This document shows, one piece after another, positions 57,773 through 64,000 of a stretch of 64,000 nt of DNA. The position numbers and the translations under genes are program-made. The notes under the pieces were generated by a model. It searched no databases. It saw only the letters and a list, made by a program, of their open reading frames with translations, and was not told the origin of the DNA. Where the stretch lies: NCBI RefSeq assembly GCF_000333955.1, contig NZ_CAPS01000072.1, positions 1-64,000 on the forward strand, given 5' to 3'. The DNA is from Rhodococcus sp. AW25M09 (GTDB lineage Bacteria; Actinomycetota; Actinomycetes; Mycobacteriales; Mycobacteriaceae). Position 1 is the stretch's first letter, and every line of letters starts with the position of its first letter.

Positions 57773-59131
57773 GTGCCCGACATCGCCGACGACACCCTGC
57801 GGAGTCGCCGATGGGTGTTGCACCTGGACATGGATGCGTTCTTCGCCTCCGCCGAACAATTGACCAGGCCCACGCTGCAGGGTCGACCGGTCCTGGTCGG
57901 CGGTGCAGGCGGGCGAGGAGTGGTGGCGGGCTGCAGCTACCAGGCCCGGGCATTCGGGGCCCGATCGGCGATGCCGATGCATCAGGCTCGCCGGCTGGTC
58001 GGCGCGACCGCCGTGGTGCTGCCGCCCCGATTCGCGCTGTACTCGGAGCTGAGCAGGCGGGCGTTCGAGGCATTGCGGGGGCGGATGCCCGTCCTCGAAC
58101 AGCTCTCGATCGACGAGGCGTTCGGCGAGCCGCTCGAACTGGCCGGAGCGACGGTGCGCGAGGTCGACCGGTTCTGCGCGGATCTGCGCACCCTGGTACT
58201 GGCGGAGACCGGGCTGGTGGCCTCGATCGGTGCAGGATCGGGCAAGCAGATCGCCAAGATCGCGTCGGGACTGGCCAAGCCCGACGGGATCACCGTCGTG
58301 GCTCCCGGAATACAGGCCGAGCTGATGGCTGATCTGCCGGTACGGAAGTTGTGGGGGATCGGCCCTGTTGCTGGTGAACGATTGCACCGCTTGGGAATCG
58401 ACACCATCGGCAAGTTCGTGGCCACACCCGAGTCGGAGGTGGCATCGATCCTGGGGGCCACGATGGGGCCGAGCCTGCATCAGCTGGCGCGAGGAATCGA
58501 CAATCGTGTGGTGGCCGAGCGTGCCGAGGCCAAACAGGTCAGCGCCGAGACGACATTCGCGCAGGACGTCATCTCGCTGGCTCAGCTCCGACCTGCCATC
58601 GAGTCCATCGTCGACTCGACGCATCGACGACTGCTGAAGGACGGCCGGGGAGCCAGGACCGTGGTGCTCAAACTGCGTAAGTCCGACATGAGCATCATCA
58701 CCCGGTCGGCAACGCTGCCGTACGCGACGGTGGACAAGCAGACCATCGTGGCCACCGCACAGCGGTTGGCGGTCGACCCGGTCGACGTCGGCCCCATTCG
58801 TCTGGTCGGAGTCGGCTTGGCCGGGCTGTCGGCAGTGCGGCAGGGATCGTTGTTTCCCGAGTTGGAATACGAGCCTGCCGCAGACGCGACCGAGGAGTCG
58901 CCTGCGCCCGTCGAGGCCGAATCGAATGTCGTGGTTCCGGACGGCCCGCGCTGGCAACCGGGAATGGACGTCCGGCATCCGGAGTTCGGTCACGGCTGGG
59001 TACAGGGTGCCGGTCACGCGGTGGTGACCGTCCGATTCGAGACCCGCACCACCGGGCCTGGTATCGCGCGGACCTTCGCCGAGTCGGACGAGAACCTGGT
59101 CGTTGCCGACATTTTGGACAGCCTGAAGTGA
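57773..59131 (+). CDS. dinB: DNA polymerase IV (DinB) with C-terminal extension
   Basis: This 452-aa Y-family translesion polymerase has catalytic [10 protein letters not shown] (Asp19), LSIDEAF (Asp114/Glu115) and [15 protein letters not shown] helix-hairpin-helix motifs. A clamp-binding QGSLF precedes an extra C-terminal domain (~390-452: [19 protein letters not shown]...VTVRFETR) that looks like a small beta-barrel. The GTG at 57773, 3 bp after def, is preferred over the open frame upstream. Error-prone bypass is the family role. Confidence 0.9.
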   Translation: MPDIADDTLRSRRWVLHLDMDAFFASAEQLTRPTLQGRPVLVGGAGGRGVVAGCSYQARAFGARSAMPMHQARRLVGATAVVLPPRFALYSELSRRAFEALRGRMPVLEQLSIDEAFGEPLELAGATVREVDRFCADLRTLVLAETGLVASIGAGSGKQIAKIASGLAKPDGITVVAPGIQAELMADLPVRKLWGIGPVAGERLHRLGIDTIGKFVATPESEVASILGATMGPSLHQLARGIDNRVVAERAEAKQVSAETTFAQDVISLAQLRPAIESIVDSTHRRLLKDGRGARTVVLKLRKSDMSIITRSATLPYATVDKQTIVATAQRLAVDPVDVGPIRLVGVGLAGLSAVRQGSLFPELEYEPAADATEESPAPVEAESNVVVPDGPRWQPGMDVRHPEFGHGWVQGAGHAVVTVRFETRTTGPGIARTFAESDENLVVADILDSLK

Positions 59132-59273
59132 CTGTGGCAGAGCTGAGGAAACTCTGTGAGGTTTCACAGGTATGGGTTCTGGGTTGTGACTCGACCGATC
59201 CGAGCTGACATAGTGGGTTCCGGTCCGAGACGACCCACCCCAGACGACCGACGAGTCACAGAACGATCGAGAC

Positions 59274-59813
59274 GTGACTCAGAGTGAAAAGGACAAGCAC
59301 TTGAAGCTTCGCAACACCCGACGGGCAATGGTTGCCGGCATCGCCGTCGCCGCAGCGCTCACCATGACCGCGTGCAGCTCCGACGACGGCGACACCACGG
59401 CCACCACGACGACGGCCGTCACCACCTCGGCAGCGGCCCCCGCTCCCGACGCTTCGTACCCGCCGGTGCCCAGCGTCGAGCAGCTCAACACCGAGCTCAA
59501 TCGCGGTCTCGATCCCAACGTGCCGGTCGAGGAGAAGGCCGCCCTGATTCAGGGTGCCTCCGAGGATCCGGAACTGATCAACCAGGTCGCCGCCGCGGCC
59601 GTCGCCAACAACGCGCAGATCGAGATCACCAGCGTCGACGATCTCGGTACCGGCGTTCTCAACGCGGGCATCACCATCACGCTCAACGGACAGGCCAACC
59701 CCGGCACGTTCCAGTTCGTCCCCGAGGACGGCGTCTGGAAGCTGTCGAAGGAGAACGCTTGTGGCATCGTGTCGCTCGCGCAGCTGACCAGCCCGGCGTG
59801 CCCCGCACCCTGA
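59274..59813 (+). CDS. Secreted lipoprotein related to the MTB12 low-molecular-weight antigen
   Basis: This 179-aa protein has a lipoprotein signal peptide with acylation at Cys34 (LTMTACSSDDG), a Thr/Ala-rich linker and a C-terminal domain of ~110 residues (PPVPSVEQLNTELNRGLDP...WKLSKENACGIVSLA) like the mycobacterial MTB12/CFP-2 family. Function is not established. It is followed by a strong terminator. Confidence 0.82.
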   Translation: MTQSEKDKHLKLRNTRRAMVAGIAVAAALTMTACSSDDGDTTATTTTAVTTSAAAPAPDASYPPVPSVEQLNTELNRGLDPNVPVEEKAALIQGASEDPELINQVAAAAVANNAQIEITSVDDLGTGVLNAGITITLNGQANPGTFQFVPEDGVWKLSKENACGIVSLAQLTSPACPAP

Positions 59814-59843
59814 GTCCTGCCGATCGTCTCTGACCGACCCGGA

Positions 59844-59890
59844 ACTGCCGGCGACATCTCCTCTCGTGGATATGTCGCCGGCAGTTTTTT
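59844..59890 (+). terminator. Rho-independent terminator
   Basis: A 14-bp perfect stem (ACTGCCGGCGACAT and its complement) with a 14-nt loop is followed by TTTTTT (59885-59890), 31 bp after the lipoprotein stop. It lies between two convergent genes and would mostly act on the + strand. Confidence 0.88.
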
Positions 59891-59924
59891 CGTCGATCGA
59901 CGGGTCTGGACGAGCTATCCGGAG

Positions 59925-60668
59925 TCAGACGCTCGGCGTGGCCGATCGGATGCGCTCGGCGGCTGCTTCGGCGACGGCGGTGACGGTCTCGGGTTCGAGT
60001 CCGCTCCGATCCGAGACGACGATCTGCATCACGGTCGAATCGACCACGGCCACCACCACGTCGGAGATCAGCGTGAACCCCTCGCTGCTGGTGGTCAGAC
60101 GCACCGAGACGGACGCATCACCGATCTGTGGCTGCTCGCGGCCCGCCAACTCGTACTCGACGCCCACACCGTCCGCGTCCGTGCCGCTGAACTCGGTGCA
60201 TCCCACCCACGCCTGCTGCACAGAAGCGAACGCGTCGGCTGCGCCTGTACCCGAGTAGCTCGCCGCGTCCTCGTCGATCGAGGAGAAGTCGGGTCCCGAG
60301 AAGCGGGCCACCGCTGTCGACGCCGCGCCGTCGAGTTGCTCCGATACCGGCGCGAGTACGGCTGCACACTCGGCCGGATCGGTGCCGGACTTGTCGGGTG
60401 AGTCGTACCCGGGAGCCGGGTCCAGTCCCAGATCCCGTACCGGGTCCGGGATCGAGGTGAACCCGTTCGGGAGCTCGCTCGGACCCAACATCGCCGCACC
60501 CAGAACGTCATCGTCGGTGACGGCCGCACCGCGGAGGGGGTCGGGAGCGGCGACAGCGGTGGGAACAACAGCGGGAGTCGACGATGGTGCGTCCGAGCTG
60601 CACCCGGCGGCCGCGGCGACACCGACGAGAGACAGGGCGGCCAGCATCCGGGTCGAGACGCGTGTCAT
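59925..60668 (-). CDS. Putative lipoprotein of unknown function
   Basis: This 247-aa protein has a lipobox at Cys23 (AAAAGCSSD), a Pro/Ala/Ser linker and a globular domain with two conserved-looking cysteine positions. It resembles sensor-like actinobacterial lipoproteins by its pattern only. The ATG at 60668 overlaps the stop of the upstream gene by 4 bp (ATGA), so the two lipoproteins are co-expressed. Confidence 0.78.
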   Translation of the reverse strand: MTRVSTRMLAALSLVGVAAAAGCSSDAPSSTPAVVPTAVAAPDPLRGAAVTDDDVLGAAMLGPSELPNGFTSIPDPVRDLGLDPAPGYDSPDKSGTDPAECAAVLAPVSEQLDGAASTAVARFSGPDFSSIDEDAASYSGTGAADAFASVQQAWVGCTEFSGTDADGVGVEYELAGREQPQIGDASVSVRLTTSSEGFTLISDVVVAVVDSTVMQIVVSDRSGLEPETVTAVAEAAAERIRSATPSV

Positions 60669-61666
60669 CGGGCACCCCAGGTGATGGAGTCTCCGACTGT
60701 CTGCCGCAGGACGGTCGTGCTGTCGGGATCGGTGTACATCTGCTCGCCACCCGCGGTGATCGATCCGCCGACGGGAAGTGGCTGGGCAAGGTCGATCTCG
60801 AGGGTTCCCGACCCGGTATAGGTGTACGACGCGATGTTCAGCGTGCCGGAATCGTCGGGAAGGTTCCAGACATTCGATTCCGGCGTCTGGGTGATCGCGA
60901 CGTCCAGTGTTGCTCGGTCTCCGTCGAGCTCCCGCAGAGTGACGGTGGTGCGTTGGTCGAGTGTGATGCCACTGAGCACCTGCTGATCGATGGTCCACAC
61001 GGCACCCACACCGACTTCGGTGTCGGGGAAGTTCACGGAGCGATATACCGCCGCGTTGAACGAACGTTCTATGGCGGCCCGGGCGGTGTCGAGGGCGGCC
61101 TCGGCCGGAGTGATGTGCAGTGCGGTGATCGCTCCGGAATCGGTGGTTGCCAGTCGCGCCGTCGAGCCGTCCGATGCGGACAGCGCGTCGGTCAGGCCCT
61201 CGTCTGGTGACGTCGCTGCTCCGATCGTCAAGGCGATCGAACGAGTCGCCCCGGTCGACGCGTCCTCGTCCGGAACGGCGTTCTGGGGCCGTTCCGACGG
61301 CTCCGCTCCTGCATCCGACGTCGATGCGCTCAGCGGCAAAGTGGGTTCGGGACTGGAGAAGTCCTGTGCAGCGCCGCTGTTGATCTGTTGCTGCACGGTG
61401 GAGGTGGTGGTGAGGTCGATGTTCTGCTCGTCCGCATCAGCGGTGTCGAAGGTCAGTACTCGCCGCGGCTCACTTCCGGGGTCGACAACCGTGGTGGTCG
61501 TCGGAGTCACCGCGATCGTCACTTCGTTCGAGGATGCGGCCTGCTCGGATGCGGGTGAGGGTGCAGGATCGGAGTCGGTACTCGAGCAGCCGGCCAGCAG
61601 AGCCATCGCACAGGATGCGGCGAGAAGAGTGGAGCGGAGGGCGCGGGAGCGATCGGTCGACTTCAC
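60665..61666 (-). CDS. Putative lipoprotein, partner of the preceding gene
   Basis: This 333-aa protein has a lipobox (LLAGC, Cys27), a disordered Ser/Ala/Pro linker and a beta-rich C-terminal domain. The GTG at 61666 is preceded exactly 7 bp upstream by TAGCCT (61674-61679), which supports a leaderless start. A GTG at 61672 is an alternative. It is divergent from lspA. Confidence 0.78.
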   Translation of the reverse strand: MKSTDRSRALRSTLLAASCAMALLAGCSSTDSDPAPSPASEQAASSNEVTIAVTPTTTTVVDPGSEPRRVLTFDTADADEQNIDLTTTSTVQQQINSGAAQDFSSPEPTLPLSASTSDAGAEPSERPQNAVPDEDASTGATRSIALTIGAATSPDEGLTDALSASDGSTARLATTDSGAITALHITPAEAALDTARAAIERSFNAAVYRSVNFPDTEVGVGAVWTIDQQVLSGITLDQRTTVTLRELDGDRATLDVAITQTPESNVWNLPDDSGTLNIASYTYTGSGTLEIDLAQPLPVGGSITAGGEQMYTDPDSTTVLRQTVGDSITWGAR

Positions 61667-61756
61667 GGCCACCAGGCTACTGACACCGGGCCCGGTGACC
61701 GGTCGTGCGCCCGCGCGGATGAGGGGGTGCGGCCGCCCATGCGCCATGATGGAGGG

Positions 61757-62389
61757 GTGAGTGAAGACCGCGCCGACGACCCACCAACCGAGACCAGCAG
61801 TGTTCCCGCACCGAACGAGACCGCGGACTCGCAGGTGAACGATACCGACAGCGCTGTCGACCGACCGGTCGAGCCGCTGAAGACTCGGTTGCTGATTGCC
61901 ATCGCGGCCGTGATTCTGCTGTTCGATCTCCTGACGAAAATTCTCGTCGTGCACTTCGTGAAGCCCGGCAATCCGATCGAGATTTTCGGAGATGTCGTGA
62001 CGTTGCGCCTGGTACGCAATCCCGGTGCAGCGTTCTCCATGGCCACCGGAATGACGTGGTTGCTCACCGTTGTGGCCGTCGCGGTCGTCATCGGAGTGAT
62101 CAAGATCGGCCGGACGCTACGGTCGCCGTGGTGGGCGTTGGGATTGGGTCTGGTTCTCGGTGGCGCACTGGGCAACCTGATCGACCGTTTCTTCCGCGCA
62201 CCGGGGCCGTTCCAGGGCCATGTCGTCGATTTCGTGTCGGTGGGGTGGTGGCCGGTGTTCAACGTTGCCGACTCGTCCATCGTCTGCGGGGCGATTCTGC
62301 TGGTCGCGCTCAGCCTGTTCGGGTTCGAGCCGAATGGCGAACGGGTGACGAAGTCCGCTTCCGGCGCCGTCGGAGAGGCCGACAAGTGA
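61757..62389 (+). CDS. lspA: Lipoprotein signal peptidase LspA
   Basis: This 210-aa type II signal peptidase has an acidic disordered N-terminus (~40 aa), four transmembrane helices, and catalytic Asp143 in [10 protein letters not shown] and Asp172 in FNVADSSI. It cleaves prolipoproteins, many of which lie in this window. GTG at 61757 follows CATGAT by 6 bp. An ATG at 61739 is the alternative. Confidence 0.93.
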   Translation: MSEDRADDPPTETSSVPAPNETADSQVNDTDSAVDRPVEPLKTRLLIAIAAVILLFDLLTKILVVHFVKPGNPIEIFGDVVTLRLVRNPGAAFSMATGMTWLLTVVAVAVVIGVIKIGRTLRSPWWALGLGLVLGGALGNLIDRFFRAPGPFQGHVVDFVSVGWWPVFNVADSSIVCGAILLVALSLFGFEPNGERVTKSASGAVGEADK

Positions 62390-63312
62390 GGGAATCACGT
62401 TCGATGCCGGTGCCCGACGGTTTGGACGGAATGCGAGTCGACGCCGGGATCGCCCGGTTGCTGGGGCTCTCGCGTACCGTCGCGGCTACGTTGGCCGAGG
62501 AGGGCTCGGTTCTGATCGATCACGATGCCGTGGGCAAGTCCGACCGGCTGGCCGCAGGATCATGGCTCGAAGTGACGCTGCCCGAGCCGGCTCGTCAGCT
62601 GACGATCGATGCGGAGCCGGTCGAGGGAATGGAGATTCTCTATGCCGACGACGACATCGTGGCCGTGGACAAGCCCGTCGGCGTGGCCGCGCATGCCAGT
62701 GTCGGTTGGACAGGTCCGACCGTCATCGGCGGTCTCGCTGCCGCCGGTTTCCGGATTTCCACCTCCGGCGCGCACGAGCGGCAGGGCATCGTGCACCGAC
62801 TCGACGTCGGAACCTCGGGGGTGATGGTGGTGGCCACGTCCGAGCGGGCGTACACCGTGCTCAAGCGAGCGTTCAAGGCGCGGACCATCGACAAGCGTTA
62901 TCACGCATTGGTGCAAGGTCATCCGGACCCGAGCAGCGGAACCATCGATGCGCCGATCGGGCGACACGGCAGCAACGACTGGAGATTCGCCGTGCGTGCC
63001 GACGGCAAGCCGAGCGTCACCCATTACGACACGGTGGAGGCCTTCCAGGCCGCGAGCTTGCTGGACGTGCACTTGGAAACCGGTCGCACACACCAGATTC
63101 GTGTGCACTTCTCGGCCTTGCGGCACCCCTGCTGTGGGGATCTCACCTACGGTGCCGATCCTCGCCTGGCCGAACGGTTGGGCCTCGAGCGGCAATGGCT
63201 CCATGCTCGCTCCCTCGGCTTCGCCCACCCGTCGGACGGTCGCTGGGTCGAAATCGAGAGCAAATATCCGGCGGACCTCGAACATGCCCTCGAGGTGCTT
63301 CGGAAAGCGTGA
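62386..63312 (+). CDS. RluD/RluA-family 23S rRNA pseudouridine synthase
   Basis: This 308-aa enzyme has an N-terminal S4-like domain (~14-70) and the catalytic Asp140 in the HRLDVGTSG motif, followed by RTHQIRVH. The family isomerises uridines in the large rRNA. The exact positions modified are not shown. The GTG overlaps the lspA stop, and the order matches Rv1539-Rv1540. Confidence 0.92.
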   Translation: MRESRSMPVPDGLDGMRVDAGIARLLGLSRTVAATLAEEGSVLIDHDAVGKSDRLAAGSWLEVTLPEPARQLTIDAEPVEGMEILYADDDIVAVDKPVGVAAHASVGWTGPTVIGGLAAAGFRISTSGAHERQGIVHRLDVGTSGVMVVATSERAYTVLKRAFKARTIDKRYHALVQGHPDPSSGTIDAPIGRHGSNDWRFAVRADGKPSVTHYDTVEAFQAASLLDVHLETGRTHQIRVHFSALRHPCCGDLTYGADPRLAERLGLERQWLHARSLGFAHPSDGRWVEIESKYPADLEHALEVLRKA

Positions 63313-63977
63313 TGGGCAGTAGAGGAGTGGCGGGTGCGCTCGGCGGTGTCCTTGCCGTTGTTCTGGTGGTCGGTGCGTTGGCCGTTGTCGGGTACCTGAA
63401 TCCGCAGCGACAGCTGGGTGTCGGTACCGATCGACTCGGCCCGGACAGTGGCGAGCAGGTGACCGATTACCTGGCCCGTGCTTCAGAGAGTGTGCGTACC
63501 GGCGGTGACGAACCCCGATGGGGCTCGGTGTCGTTCGATCGCGAACTCACTGTCGAGCAGGCGTATGCCGTCGCGGACGGAGTTCGCATCTCGCAGGTGC
63601 TCTTCCGCGTTCCGCTCGATCGCGTGCAGACTCCGATTCTCACCGTCGGGGTGTCGGGCAGCCGACGGTCGGTGCTGAACTCGACCGCCCGAGCGGCGGG
63701 TCAGGCGCAGGAATCGCTCGATCCGGGGGACAGGGCCGCGCAGATTGCTGCGCTTACTCGGCGCCGTGTGCTGGGCGGGTGCGCGTGCGTGGTGACCTTG
63801 GTGGTGCGCGGCACCCCGGCCCAGCTGATCGAGGTGGCCGACCGCACCGGAGTGCGCGCTGTGGAGGCACTTCCGCCGGACGCGGTGTCCGGCAAGTTCG
63901 CGGTCGAGCCGCTGCTGCCGGAGTACGTCGACGTCGTTGCCCCGCTACCGGACGACGGACTCGTGCCGGCCGAATGA
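63312..63977 (+). CDS. Membrane-anchored protein of unknown function
   Basis: This 221-aa protein has one N-terminal transmembrane helix (~8-28) and an extracytoplasmic domain with a Cys-x-Cys (GGCACVVTLVVRG) near residue 157. The ATG overlaps the RluD stop by 1 bp. I do not recognise the family. Only 23 bp of window follow. Confidence 0.75.
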   Translation: MGSRGVAGALGGVLAVVLVVGALAVVGYLNPQRQLGVGTDRLGPDSGEQVTDYLARASESVRTGGDEPRWGSVSFDRELTVEQAYAVADGVRISQVLFRVPLDRVQTPILTVGVSGSRRSVLNSTARAAGQAQESLDPGDRAAQIAALTRRRVLGGCACVVTLVVRGTPAQLIEVADRTGVRAVEALPPDAVSGKFAVEPLLPEYVDVVAPLPDDGLVPAE

Positions 63978-64000
63978 GAACAACTGTCGTCGCATCCGTC

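Overview
The window looks like chromosomal DNA from a high-GC actinobacterium of the family Nocardiaceae, most probably Rhodococcus. This rests on gene content and order recalled from known genomes, not on a search. From 1 to 53.6 kb the order follows the Mycobacterium tuberculosis block Rv2191 down to Rv2144c (exonuclease, NlpC/P60 proteins, pimB', fadD15, SRPBCC proteins, ArsA-like ATPase, acyltransferase, mannosyltransferase, aroG, pknL, mptA, idsA2, metF-like, lppM, then the mraZ-to-wag31 division cluster). It continues with a block like Rv1536-Rv1540 (ileS, dinX, lspA, rluD-like). No mobile element, CRISPR array, rRNA or tRNA gene was recognised.

Layout. 0-5.8 kb: a DEDDh/GIY-YIG exonuclease, a small cysteine-motif protein, and two secreted NlpC/P60 hydrolases, the first behind a c-di-AMP (ydaO/yuaA) riboswitch, then a membrane-anchored gluzincin-type protein. 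5.8-15.5 kb: envelope lipid and sugar genes (pimB', fadD15, acyltransferase, GT-C mannosyltransferase), two SRPBCC proteins, an ArsA-like ATPase and a ROK kinase. 15.6-19.5 kb: aroG, the PASTA kinase PknL and its divergent Rv2175c-like neighbour. 19.5-30.5 kb: carotenoid genes (crtE/idsA2, crtI, crtB, a crtO-type ketolase, a CruF-like hydratase, a CruG-like glycosyltransferase) interleaved with the lipoglycan genes mptA and lppM and a methylenetetrahydrofolate reductase. No lycopene cyclase gene is visible. 30.5-32.5 kb: an acetyltransferase, a HEPN-like protein and a DUF3040 membrane protein.

33.0-53.6 kb: the dcw cluster mraZ-rsmH-ftsL-pbpB-murE-murF-mraY-murD-ftsW-murG-murC-ftsQ-ftsZ-pgeF-yggS-sepF-yggT-wag31 plus a small membrane protein. 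Most genes from rsmH to ftsQ overlap by 4 bp (ATGA or GTGA), which points to translational coupling. They build lipid II, septal peptidoglycan and the polar elongation scaffold. mraZ is preceded by phased GTGGG boxes. A second, inverted set lies about 220 bp further upstream, and a tandem hairpin sits between mraZ and rsmH. 53.6-64 kb: a T-box-controlled ileS, def, dinB, three lipoproteins, lspA, an rluD-type synthase and a membrane-anchored protein of unknown function.

Two features recur. Several genes have a TANNNT-like -10 element 6-7 bp before the start codon, as expected for leaderless mRNAs. Short in-frame tandem repeats occur at protein ends (exonuclease, the 168-aa Cys protein, FtsL, FtsW, Def).
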